From assembly GCA_947685225.1 (NCBI GenBank), contig CANTUV010000037.1, positions 29,159,001 through 29,223,000 of the forward strand: a stretch of DNA of 64,000 bases, in the 5' to 3' direction. Made by a program: the position numbers and the translations under genes. Numbering within the stretch: the first letter of the stretch is position 1; every line of letters begins with the position of its first letter. Positions 32,305 to 43,925 of this stretch are shown here, piece after piece. The DNA is from Garcia nutans (lineage: Eukaryota; Streptophyta; Magnoliopsida; Malpighiales; Euphorbiaceae). A model generated the notes under the pieces. It had not been told where the DNA came from. It was given only the letters and a program-made list of their open reading frames with translations, and did no database searches.

Positions 32305-32628
32305 CATGTAGTATGGATAATATTGTTATATTTAAGAATTTTATAATATTAAGACCTGCAAAGGAGTCTGGTTCTAATGAACTGGGCGTTGTGGGGGTGT
32401 TGAGCCACTTATCACCTTCCCCACAAGTACCCAACTTTCTAAATCCATTAGGGGGTTGGGGATTCCTTAGAAATCGAGTCATCCACTCTTTTTTTTTTCT
32501 GGTCTGTTCGGGTGGCGACTCCATTTTCTCCGGGCTTAGGCCGGTGTTCTCTAAGTCCCCGAGCCTAAACAGTGCCGAAGTCTCAAGAACCATTCCACCG
32601 AGAGTGGGGTAAAAAATCTTCGCTCACA
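32305..32628 (+). repeat. Tat LTR, right fragment
   Basis: Continues the LTR interrupted at 22821: TATGGATAATATTG, GACCTGCAAAGGAG, CTCAGGCTT-type text and the end TTCGCTCACA (32628). It aligns with 34773-35091 of the element 4 5' LTR. No TGGCGACTCC primer site follows, so it is a 3' LTR or a solo LTR rather than a 5' LTR. Confidence 0.85.
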
Positions 32629-33419
32629 ATAATCCAATTGATTATTTAAAGATTAAAATGGGTTTGATCCAATTTTAAAACACAAAATTAAGCCAGATCA
32701 GAATTTAAGAGAAAAAACATGATGAATTGGTTCCCAATTCACCATGAACCATGGCTTATGGCAAATTAGGAGACCCAATTCTCCATGAGTGAATTGGGAA
32801 TTTTTGATTCGCCATAATCTTTAAAAGTTTTGTTTTAATTCTATTACCAAGCCTTAACTCGGTTTATTAAGTTTCCTAATTAAAGTTGGACTTTGTTTGA
32901 ATGTTGGATTAGGTATTAGGATTTTAATTTAAACTCTTTGCCTATAAATAACACAATACAGAAGGGTAGCAACAACGATTAGCAACTAACAACTAAGAGC
33001 TTAGAGGAACAGAAATCAAAACACAATTAAAATATACAACAACCATGGAGGCAGTGACCATTGTCTCAAAGTTGCTTCATCCAACCAATGCTTCAAAATG
33101 GCATAGGCAATAAGGTAGGAAGCTTGAATCAATACACTCTCAGTTTTGGAGGAATAAACAAATGAAGGTTTGTCTTTGTAACTTAATTCATTTAAAATTA
33201 TAGTAGGTTCACTTATTATTATTATTTCATCCATCAAATTGCCTTTGTTCAGTAGTTCATTCTTTTGTCTTTCGATTTATATACAATATCCAGCAGCTTA
33301 TTTTAATTGATTACAAAGTCACCATATCTTAATTCATTGAATATTTGTTTCATCCAGTAGCTTTGGATTTAATTTAAATCTCTAATTACCTAAAACCCTA
33401 CTTGCTTAATTTGAAAAAC
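32629..33419. other. Unassigned AT-rich stretch, possible old LTR relic
   Basis: No convincing ORF. It has a palindrome-like AATTGG...CCAATTC pattern (32725-32805), a TATAAATA-like CCTATAAATAAC at about 32941-32952 followed by an AC-rich stretch, and AAACCCTA words near its end. This order resembles the Tat LTR promoter region, so it may be a diverged LTR. It is the flank into which element 4 inserted (AAACT just before 33420). Confidence 0.35.
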
Positions 33420-35091
33420 TGTAGACACTTAATTTTTGACCCAGTCCAATAAGATATTTTTAAACAGTCCAAGATAATTTTTGTGGTATTTTAATTAAAT
33501 AATATTTATTTTAATAATGATTTAAAATATTTATTTTTCATAAAAATAAAAAAAATAATAAAAAGGATAATAAATAATAAATAAATAAAAATCTGCGACA
33601 GAAGGCGAAATGGCCACAAGCCAATTCGCCACAAGAAAATCCTATGGTGAATTGGCTAGCCCGCGCCCAGCGCCTGCAGTAATTTTTTGCCAGTGCACTT
33701 TCACAAGCCCGGCCCGCATGCGGTTCTGCCAAAACCCTATTCTACATGGTTTTTAATTTTATTTCCTAAAAAGTTTTTATTTCCTTAGCCAATTAGTATT
33801 AGGTTTTTATTTTTTCTTATAAATACAACATTAAAGAGACAAAATTGGAGGAGGAAAATTTTTTATCGGACTTTGGACTTTTGGATTTTTTGGGCAAAAA
33901 AAAAAAAGAGAATCTTGAAGGAGCAAGAGGCAGTGAGCAAGCAACAACATTCCATCAAAGGCAGCCTACACTATCCTTATTATTGTTCAACCATAATTCA
34001 AAGATTATGGTGGAACCAACAACGGAGGTTTGAATCTCTATTTCTTTGCTTATGTTTACAATAGCTTCATCATACAATTTGATAAATTGTTTAAACATGC
34101 ATGTTTTTGTTATTTGATCAATTGTTCTACTTACTATCGAAACTCTATTTGAAATTCTAAGAACTATTTTTCAAAACCCTAATTCCTTAATACCTATAAA
34201 ACATAATTTTGAAATCTAAAACCCTAATTACACTTTTCTAAAACCACAAAACAATAGACTGTTTTCTTAAAACCCTAACATAATCTCTAATTCAAACATC
34301 CAGTACCCAAATTTTTTCAAGTATTAAAAGCTTTAACCCTAATTAATTCCAAGAAACTCTAATTGATACATAAACCCTAAAGTTATATACTTACTATTTT
34401 ATTTAAATTGGATGAATGTTTATTATATATTTTGATTGGTGTTTGATGTCTTCAATGAATGATTTATTTATGATGAATTAATGGATGTTTACTTTTATTA
34501 ATTTGTTTTGACTTCACAATTTTGTAAGAGGTATATTTCCATATGTTGGGTACCTCATGTATTAAGCATCATCATGTAATTTAAATTGCTTTTTATATTT
34601 TGGACCAATCTAAAGGACACATTTTCACCTTTTGGTGGCTGCCCTATTTAGTTTTAGACATGGATGATATAAGGACATGTTTCTATCCTCGGATGGGTGT
34701 CCATTTATTGGTTTTGTTTGGACATTACTTTGATTTTAATATAATGATGCTTTATTTTAATTATTGCATATAATATGGATAACATTGTTATATATAAGAA
34801 TTTTATAATACTAAGACCTGCAAAGGAGGCCGGTTCTAATGAATCGGGCGTTGTGGGGGTGCTGGGCAGTTTCTCACCTTCCCCACACGTACCCAACTTT
34901 TCAAACCCATTAGGGGGTTGGGGATTCCTTAGGAATCGAGTCATCCGCCCCTTTATTTTTCCCAGCCCGTCCCGGTGGCGACTCCATTTTCTCTGAGCTT
35001 AGGCATGTGTTCTCTAAGGCCCTGAGCCTAAACAGTGCCAAAGTCGCAAGAACCATTCCACCGGGAGTGGGGGCAAAAATCCTCGCTCACA
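33420..35091 (+). repeat. 5' LTR of element 4 (1672 bp)
   Basis: Starts TGTAGACACTTAATTTTTGACC and ends CCTCGCTCACA, followed by the primer site. TATAAATA at 33818-33825 is the likely promoter. GTGGCG and GAATTGGC words lie at 33590-33660. AAACCCTAA telo-box words lie at 34180-34380. A segment of GGAC/TGTTTCC spacer repeats lies at 34550-34720. Same family as 62393-64000, 32305-32628 and the LTRs of elements 2 and 5. Confidence 0.9.
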
Positions 35092-36182
35092 GTGGCGACT
35101 CCACTAGAGATAAGAGAGGTTGATTTCATTAGTCTTTATATTATTCTATTCTTTCTTATCATGATATTATCCATTGCATCATATTAGATTGCATCGTGTG
35201 CATGAGTTAGGACGCCCGTATTACCGTGTTGTGTTATGTAAGGGATACTATACTTTCACTTATGGTATGTAGATCGAGCATGGCATAACCACTCGTAGCT
35301 TGTACCTTTTGGTATATACTTGCTATGGGATCCTAATCCTTTTCAACCCAAAGACTAAAGCTCATGTAATTGGCCTAGTTACTTTCCTTAGGTTTTTACC
35401 CCAAATGCTTATTGTTTGACTATGATTAATTTATCTTGGTTTAAATCATGGCTTATTTGGTTTGTTCTTTTTCTAATATGACCTAAGTACATTGTAAGCT
35501 CAAAATAAATTTTTCTTTAAAGTCCAAAAGACCAAAGATATTTTTAAAACTTTTCAAGATGGTCTTTGGACATAAAACTTTTCTAAAAAATAAATCAAAA
35601 ATTCTTTTCTCATGAATCAAATACAAAATCCAAAATCCATTTTTTCTAAAATATTTTTACAAATGGGCTTAGAAAAAAAATTATTTTCATAATCTTTTAA
35701 AAGAGCTTACAAATTATTTAGGTCAATTACGAAATACCAAAAATTAATTGTGAGCTTAGTTTATACTAAGAATTATTAATCATGAGCTTGTTTTTGGGAT
35801 GAATCATTAGTTACATTTTCAAGTGAGAAATCTATTTATAATAAACCTCTTAATTTAGTTTGAATCCAATATGGCATGAAAGCTACTTTAGTTGGTTGAA
35901 TGGATTAAAACCTAATTAATGGGAATTATCATGAACCAATTTCCATTTTTGAAAATATAACTATTGGTTGAAACGTTCGAGGGAATTATTCAAAAACAAG
36001 ATACCCCATGTTGGTATTTTGTTAATCATATTACCTAGGAAAAGAGACTCGCCATTCATGTGTGGAAGTTATAAGGTTGGAAGGAACGTCCGATTTATCC
36101 TTTTTTTTTGTTTGTGCATACATGCATACATGCATCACATGACATATCATTAATCCCTTCTGGCTCGCAGCCCTAGATTACG
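35092..36182 (+). other. Primer binding site (tRNA-Arg type) and leader of element 4
   Basis: TGGCGACTCCACTAGAGAT at 35093-35111 follows the LTR by one base. Its first 13 bases fit the tRNA-Arg 3' end and later bases have drifted. The leader is AT-rich and homologous to those of elements 2 and 5. It has no convincing gene; the small 61-codon ORF at 35968-36153 is part of the leader/gag upstream region. Confidence 0.78.
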
Positions 36183-37085
36183 ACAGTTCAAAAGCTTATG
36201 ACAATCCGACCTATGCCGGAGATGAAGAATCTAGCAACGACTCAATTACTTTCTCACCAAAAGTAATGGAGTCCAAACAAATTCAAAGAATGGTGGACAA
36301 CACCCTCAATGCTAAAATGGAAGAACTAAAGAAGACCCTGGCCGAGACCATGAAGAACCAATTGGCTACAATTTTAGAAAATAATGCCAAAGCATCTGCT
36401 AGCACCAAGAAGCCAAAGGACAAGGGGAAGGCTAAAGTTGGTGAAGTGGTTTTTGATGATGATAAGGTGATCATTGATGATGATGATGATTGGGCACAAT
36501 ATTTCCAAGAACCTCAAGACAAGAAGAAAGAGCCGAAGATTGTTAAAAGATAAACTATGGAGAAAAATGAAACTACTGATGTTGAGAAGATGATTACGGA
36601 CTTGGAAAAAAAATTTGAGAAGAAACTTAAAACCTAAGAGATGTTAAAGATCGACAAACTATTTGAACAAGATGAGGAGGTCCCTTATAAGTTCAAGATG
36701 CCATCCTTTGCAATGTTTGATGGAACCCGAAATCCTCACCTCCATGTGAAGTAGTATATCACTGCTATGTAGTCTGCCCGAGCTACTAAGGCTCAAACTT
36801 GAAGGTACTTTATGCTCTCATTGGATCTTATTGTCCAAAACTGGTTCAATACATTAGATGATGACACTCAAAAGAGTTGGGATATGCTATACAAGGCCTT
36901 CATCCAACAATATGGATACAATGTTGAATTAGAAGTTACTCTAATGGAGGTGGAGTCCATTAGACAAAGGTGGAATGAGAATTTCATGGACTATATGAAT
37001 AGGTGGAGAAATAAGGCTGCATTGCTCAAAAGAAGGCCTCATGAATCCGATCAAATTAGAATGATTATAAGAGGAGTGTTACCTA
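36183..37085 (+). pseudogene. gag: Gag of element 4, first part
   Basis: DSSKAYDNPTYAGDEE, then MESKQIQRMVDNTLNAKMEE in the helical region, the acidic linker (IIDDDDDWAQYFQEPQ), and the gag core with LDLIVQNWFNTLDDDTQ and FIQQYGYNVELEVTLMEVES. Stops occur after KIVKR (TAA near 36550), in KKLKT, HLHVK, ITAM and KAQT. The TAA after KR and before TMEK is shared with element 5 but not with element 2. The frame is cut at VLPM by the solo LTR at 37086. Confidence 0.86.
37081..37085 (+). repeat. Target site duplication ACCTA, left
   Basis: ACCTA immediately before the solo LTR start, repeated exactly at 40539-40543. Confidence 0.92.
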
Positions 37086-40000
37086 TGTAACATCCCAAAT
37101 CCCAGATTGGTAAGAAACAGACATAGAGGATATGATTTAGGCGTAGAACAAAGGAGTTCAGAACGTGACCTATAACGTGAGCTCGAATTTTATCCAAGTT
37201 AATGACAGAATTAGAGAGTCTCAAAGAAGACTTAATTGTTTATTTGTGTCTTAGCTAGATTTATAACTTGAAATTATTCAATTTAGAGTTGTACAAAATA
37301 AGATATGATGGATTTAGTAGACAATGTGCAAGCTACCTCAAGACAGCATAGTAGGTTTGAATTTGAAGGACCGTCAAAAATCAGATATAGCTCAGATCGA
37401 CCTGAAATTTTGAAAATTGTAGCCCTGTATGTCTAGTTTCAGTGGGAATAAGAATTACTTAATTTGGAGTTGTGAGTAAAAAGATATTAAGAAAGAAAGA
37501 CAGCAAGGTCAGGAAGGGATATCAAAAGGACCTAAGTGAAAATTTCTCAAAAGTTAGGGGTAACTATGTAAACTTAAAAATTAAGAGTCGGAAGTTCTTA
37601 ATAGTGCCCATATCCAACCCCGGAAGAATATTCTAGAGATTAATCGGGTCGCAACGACGTGTAACGGTTTTTCCAGGAAATGTCCCGTTAAAGAAAAACG
37701 AAGACATTTTGACTAGGGGCATTTTGGTCATTATCAATTAAAGTTATACATGAATTTAAAGTAGGAAATAAAAAAATGAGTACGTAGAGAATGGCGAGGG
37801 GTTAAATATGAAACAATCGTCAGTAGAAACGGAGCCGGAGAAAACCTGAGCAAAAATAGGACCTAAAGGGAATTTAATAAAAAGTCGAGGGCTTATTGGT
37901 AATTTTTCAAAATGACTTGGAAACCTAAAATAGACCTTATAAATAGAAAGTAGAGGTCGAGAGGATCAAAATTATATGTAGTATGACTCATGGAACTGTA
38001 CGGTTTAAAAGATATGATCGATTAATCGTCGGAACATAAAGTGGGCCCATTTTCGTGTCGGGACCGGATGGGTAACCCAGGACAACTTTATGATATCCTA
38101 TGGGAAGAGGGACAAGTGGAAAGAAGTAAAGGAAAAAGAAAACTATAAAAATCTAATGTTGGCCAATCAAAAGCAACCATTTAGCATGTGTAATAAATGA
38201 AGAAAGAGAAAGGTGACAAGTGGTCTTAAAGGGTTTAACCAACACGTAAGGTGATCATCATTTCTTTTGTATATAAATATATGTGATATGAAGAACCAAT
38301 TTCTCTCTTTTCCACTTGCAAATTTCGGCCAACAAAGGGAAACACCAAAGGACTTCCAAGTTTCTCCAAATTTGATTTTGAAGGTAAGTTTTTAAGGTAT
38401 TCTAGTAAGTAGACTTTGATTTTAGTATTAATTTTAGGTAGTTATATATTTATTAGAAGATTGGAAATTAGAGTCTTTATGTGGAATTGGAAAAATATTA
38501 AGTGAGGAGATTAATTGATTAAATGGAAGAATCAAGATGTATAAAGATTAATAAGGTTGGATTAGGGTTTCAGTTAGAAAAGAAATGGAGGATAACTTAT
38601 TATTTTGAATTTCTAAGGTTTATGTTGTATCTTGAATTGATTGAAGGAGAAATAAAGAATTAAAGAAGGAGAAGAAGGAAAAGCTAAGAGGAGTTAAAGA
38701 AATAAGGTTTGGTACTTTACCTTTGAATAATTACTTTTGATTTGGTGCTTTACCATAAAAGAAATTCTATTTGCTTACAAACTTTGGTTTATGGAAGTTT
38801 TGAAATTGATGTTTAAATATATTGATTGAGTTTAAATTAAATATTTGAGTTATGTTCTTGTTTTCTTATGGCAATTGGGTTGTTAAATTTAATTGAAACC
38901 AAATGTTTTGAGAAAATTTGGCAAGTTGATTTAGTAAGTTGTTTGGACTTTAATTAGTTTGATTTGAGTTAAACTTGCAAAAATGGCTAAAAGGAAGTGT
39001 TTGAATCTTCACTTTACTATTAAAGAAGCCTTAATATTGATTTGCAAAAGAAAAATAAACTATCCTATGCATTTCAAATGTTTGGGCCGAAATGGTCCCA
39101 AAGTGACAGCTTCTGGACTATTTTTGTGGAAATTGTTTGGGGCAGCAAACGAATGAATTTTTCAACGAAATTTTACATGCAATTATTCAACATATGAAAT
39201 AAGATTTCTGTAAAATTTCATCCAAAAATAAGATCATTTACTTGGTCAAATGCATGACTGAAGTGGACTAAAATTTTGACGAAAACCCAGATTTTACTAT
39301 TCATTTGGTCTGCCATTTTGCGTTGCCGATTTTTCTCGCCGCAACACTATTCATTTGGTCAATTTGTGATCTTTTGAGGAATACTTTGAAATGTTTGATG
39401 TGTTTATTGTGGATGTTAAATATGTGAAAAAGAGTAACGGTTTGACCAAAGAAAGTGGTGCGCGTCATAAATGGCAAAGCGCAATGAGAATTTAAATTGA
39501 TTTCTTGAATCATTCTAAAATGAAGTTGGGACTTAAATTGAATCATTTTAATCTTTTTGCTCTACTGGATAGTGGGAGTGGTAGATAAGGGTATGGTGCA
39601 CTATACTAACGCATGTAGTACTGCTCATTATTGTGATATGATATTTTATTCAGTGGTGAGGCCACTGAAGCCAATGGGGAGGCCCATTGGTTATAACCAG
39701 GATGGGGAGACCCATTCCTGTGATCTGATATCGGTGGTGAGGGCCACCTATGTTACAGTGGGGAGGCCCACTGCCTTATCACTATGGTTCCCTATATACC
39801 AGTAGAGCTAAAGCCAGAGCCTGAGCCAAAGTCACATTTTTCGTTAAATTATGTAAAGCAAAATGAGTTTGAATTATGGTTTTTACATTTGTTGGAAGCA
39901 TATTTACACTGAATGTACAGAAACTTCCATTGGTTTAAGGTTGGTTGATTTATGATTTAATTATTTCATTTTGTTTCAAAGGCTTTAATGTTTTACTTAT

Positions 40001-40538
40001 ATTTTCATCGGTAAAGTACCCACTGAGCGTCATTGCTCAGCGAGTTGAGTTTTCTTGACTCGTAGGTTTGGAGCAGTAGATAAATCTTGGGGAAGCAACG
40101 ACCAGACCACAGCAAATCTCAGGGGTAGATCTTTTAGTTCCATTATGAGTTAGCTAGTTGTGGCATGTATATGAATAAATATAAAAGAGAATTTCTATGT
40201 TTTAATTGTATTTTAGTAGTGTGTAATAATCATAAACCTTTACTTTATGTTGTATTAGAAGTGTGAACTCTTCGTGCAGGTTTGTAGTTGAGGGTATAAG
40301 GTGGATTCATTGGGAGTGCATTAAATTTGATAGTATTCACATTGGTCTGTGTAAAGTGTTTTCAAAAATCAGAAAAACAAGTTTTGTCGACACTTGGGAT
40401 CCAAATTTCTAGGCGAAACTATGGCAAAATTTCTTTAAAAATCAGAACCAAAATTTGACTAAGTAAATTGGTAGCAACATTAGGATAGTGTGGCGCCTCT
40501 ACTCGGCTTACACATGTAGGTTGGGAAGGGGTGTTACA
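37086..40538 (+). mobile_element. Solo LTR of a Tekay/Del-type chromovirus (3453 bp)
   Basis: Begins TGTAACATCCCAAATC and ends GGGTGTTACA, flanked by perfect ACCTA duplications, with no internal region, primer site or pol. This is the product expected from recombination between two LTRs of one element. It is clearly related to the LTR of element 3 (shared text around CAACGACGTGTAAC and CCAGGAAATGTCCCG) but about 450 bp longer. It has a TATATAAAT-like motif near 38269-38279, the CTGAGCG...GCTCAG stem near 40023-40041 and GGGGAGGCCCA repeats at 39654-39775. It splits the gag of element 4. Confidence 0.93.
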
Positions 40539-41040
40539 ACCTAGCCTTCGCAAAATAATGTCTCATACACTCATTCAGGATTTCAAGGACCTTTTACAAG
40601 CTGGTCTATAAATTGAAGAGTGAGAAAGAGAGAAGAACCGCTTTTCAACAAGAAAGAACTAGAAAGGAAACTACCAGTCTGGTAACCAAAGCATGCAAAA
40701 GGTAGTTGGTGTTAATGCTAGTGGCCAAGGAGGAAGAAGGTAGTTTTTAGAATTGGGAAAGCCGCTTTCTTGGGTCCTCAATAAGCTACAAAAGAAGGGA
40801 TTGTTACAACCCTTAAATCCTCATCCTTTGCCTAACCCTCTCCCACCTAATTTTGATACTAAGGCATTTTGTCAATTTCATCAAATGCAAGGGCACGACA
40901 AGGATAGATGTGTGAGGTTGAGGCATGAGAACCAAAATTTGATTGATAGTGAGAACTGCCCGAGCCCAACAAGCCAAACATTAAGGACAATCCATTACCA
41001 AGGTTCAATAGAGTACCACCACCAGCGACCTTCATGATTG
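40539..41040 (+). pseudogene. gag: Gag of element 4, second part
   Basis: Resumes with LRKIMSHTLIQDFKDLLQAGL, then stops (TAA near 40609). It contains the Pro-rich PLNPHPLPNPLPPNFD stretch and the C-H-H-C motif CQFHQMQGHDKDRC (about 40870-40912). Collinear with 17462-17860 of element 2. Frameshifts and stops separate it from the protease region. Confidence 0.84.
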
Positions 41041-42589
41041 GAGGAGGTTTGCATGAAAGTTTTGTCATGTCTTCTTTCCAAGATGTGGATGAAGAAGCAA
41101 CCAAAGAAGAAGTGGTATTTAGCTACGTTGAACAAGCTATGGTGGGTAAAGAAGTAGCAATCTATGTTGTAAATGAGTTTTAGGATTCAAGTGATAGTGA
41201 TGATGATCTTGTACCCAAGAAGGAGGAATAGACCTGTTCTGAGCCTAAAGAAGATGAAGTAATGAACACAAGTTCTGGTAAACCTTATGTAAGGCAACCA
41301 CCTAAGGACGTAGAAGCTAATAAAGGAAAGGAAGTTGAAGTGGGAAATAAAGAAGAGGCAGATGACACTGTGCTTAAATATTTAAAAAGAACCCAAGCAA
41401 GTGTTAGCATTTGGGACTTATTGGCCACTTCTAAAAAGCACCATGAAACTATGGCAAAGGCCTTGGCTAGCATGCCAATTTCCACCTCCATAACACCTGA
41501 GGAACTGATTAACTTCATAAAAGTGGAGGCCGTAATGAAGTGTGAAGAAGTTCAAAAGAAGAGCGAAGTTAATATGGGAATGGTATCTTTCTCAGATGCG
41601 GATTTACCAGAAGAAGGGAGAGATCACATCTGTCCTCTCTTGGTCAAAGTAGAAATGAAAGGAAAAAGGACTCCATGTGCAATGGTTGATGATGGGTCCG
41701 CCATAAATGTTTGTCCACTTAAAATATTGCCAAAGCTAGCTATGTCAATGAGGGATCTAAGCCCAATTAAGGTAACCATTCAGGCTTATGACAACACCAA
41801 GAGGCATGCCGAAGAAATTTAAGAGTTACTATGAAGGTTGGTCCAATTGAATCTATCGATGAATTTATTGTTTTGGACATACCTATTACTTTTGCTCTAC
41901 TTTTGGGATGAACATGGTTCTATCCACTTGGTGGAGTCCCTTCCACCCTTCATTAAAAGATCAAGTTCCCTAATTGAGATGAGATGGTGGTCATCGAGGC
42001 CGAGGATAATGAGGTTGTTAATGCTCTAATGATTGAGAGACCTCTCAATGGTTTCCAAGTAGCTGTAATTTCTAATGATGAAGTAGTGGACTCTAAGGTC
42101 TTGAACATGATAAAGAACATGAGCTACCTTCCCGGATCTAGTCTTGGAAAGGGCAAGGCCAGTGTGACAAAGCTTTCAGATTTCAAAACTCAAACTTCCA
42201 AGAAAGGGTTAGGGTATGAAGAAGCCAACAAAGATGTCCAGCCGAAGAAGAATGAGAAGATGAGCTTCCCACCACTTGAAGAGATCTTTATCAAAGCTCC
42301 AAACATGGGACCACTCCAAGGAAAGCCTTAGCCAATCATGTTCATGGGAAAGTTGATCTCAAGTTTCAAAATTTTTGCTGACGTTGCCAAGATAGTAGAA
42401 CAAGTGAAGAAAGAGTTTAACCTGCCAGCCGACAAGGAGCCCAATCCAAAAAGGAAGAAGGAAGCCATCCTGAAAGTTGAGAAAACTCCAGAGGAGATAG
42501 CTACCCTGATTGAAGAAAATTTTGAAGATGTTGTGCTTTATGATTTTGAGAACAATGATTTTGATTTTGATTTTAATTTGTCTGCTTTG
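41041..42589 (+). pseudogene. Protease, G-patch and linker of element 4
   Basis: 41262-41820 carries TSSGKPYVRQPPKDV, ASVSIWDLLATSKK and the protease motif AMVDDGSAINVCPLKIL, ending early at HAEEI. 41984-42331 carries the G-patch NYLPG-type box, here SYLPGSSLGKGKAS ... KKGLGYEEAN (about 42110-42215), with Ser in place of a conserved Gly. 42338-42589 is the linker ending in an acidic DFDFDF run. The text is then cut by element 5 at 42590. Confidence 0.84.
42585..42589 (+). repeat. Target site duplication CTTTG, left
   Basis: CTTTG directly before element 5, repeated exactly at 57562-57566. Confidence 0.92.
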
Positions 42590-43846
42590 TGTGAGTGGGG
42601 ATTTTGGTCCCCACTTCCGGTGGAATGGTTCTTGCGACTTTGGCACTGTCTAGCCTCAGGGCCTTAGAGAACACGAACCTAAGTCTGGAGAAAATGGAGT
42701 CGCCACCCGGACGGGCCTGAAAAAAGAAAGGGGTGGATGACTCAATTCCTAGGAATCCCCAACCCCCTAATGGGTTCAGAAAGTTGGGTACGTATGGGGA
42801 AGGTGAGAAATGGCCCAGCACCCCCACAAGGCCCAGTTCATTGGAACCGGCCTCCTTTACAGGTCTTAATATTATAAAATTCTTAAACATAACAATAGTA
42901 TCCATATTACACACAACAATTGAAATAAAGCATCGTTGTATTAAAATCAAAGCAATGTCAAAGCAAAATAAATAAATGGACACCCATTCGAGGATGGAAA
43001 CCTATCCTTACATCATCCATGTCTAAGCTAAATAGGACACCCACCAAAAGGTAGAAACATGTCCTTTACATCGGTCTAAAATATAAAAGCAATTTAAATT
43101 ACATAGAACTTGATTAATGATGTACCCACAAAGTGGAAACATACCTCTTACAACATTTGGAAATAAAAATAAACTGATAGAAATAAATAACCATTCATCA
43201 TAAATAAATCATTCATCAAAGATATTAAACATCAATCAAAATAGAAAATAAACATCCATCACAAAAAATTAAATAAATCAAGCATTGAATAAATAAATCA
43301 AAGCATATAATAAACCGCATAATCAAATCTAAAATCAAATAAAGCAATAAGTATATAATTTAGGGTTCGCATCTTAAATACGCAGAGTCATAATACACAA
43401 ATGAATATTGACGCCTTCGACGAGCCCATACGGGGGTCTCGCTAGCCGATTTTTGTGTTGAAAATTAAGATTTTAGGGTTTAGAATTTAGAAAATAGGGT
43501 TTTGAAATTGGAAGAAACTAATGTTATTTTTAAAAGAATAATGCGGGAACCTGCGAGCTGAGGGTTGCGGATTTGCCTACGGGCCATTTCATCCGACCCT
43601 TTTTCGTCGATGAAATTATATTCGCCGATTTTCCTTCGTCGATTTTTATTTTTTTATTTATTTGTTTATTTTTATTATTTTTATTATTTTTATTAATTAG
43701 AAAAACTAAATACTAAAGCAAATATTATTTAATTAAGATAACACAAGGATTATTTTAGACTAATTTAAATATATTGGACAACACAAAAATTATTTTGGAC
43801 TAATTAAAATATATTGGACCGGACTGGATAAAAAATTAAGGCTACA
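42590..43846 (-). repeat. 3' LTR of element 5, internally deleted (1257 bp)
   Basis: Plus-strand ends TGTGAGTGGGG and AAGGCTACA. Aligns with 55186-57561 but lacks about 1.06 kb corresponding to roughly 56198-57265, which includes the TATA region. The deletion joins AAGAATAATGC to GGGAACCTGCGAGC. Confidence 0.88.
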
Positions 43847-43925
43847 GTTTGCCACCTGCTTGAATGATCTGAGACTTTAGTAAAAGAGAGTGAAAAGCAA
43901 TAAGACTTAATTTTTGAGATGGTTG

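Noticed and set aside
33845..34064. Two overlapping ORFs of about 62 codons just after the LTR TATA box
   Set aside because: They lie in the 5' LTR transcript start region, are not kept in the 3' LTR at 62860-63050, and have no domain.
37086..40538. Full-length retrotransposon insertion in element 4 gag
   Set aside because: No primer site, coding text or second LTR inside; perfect ACCTA flanks show a solo LTR.
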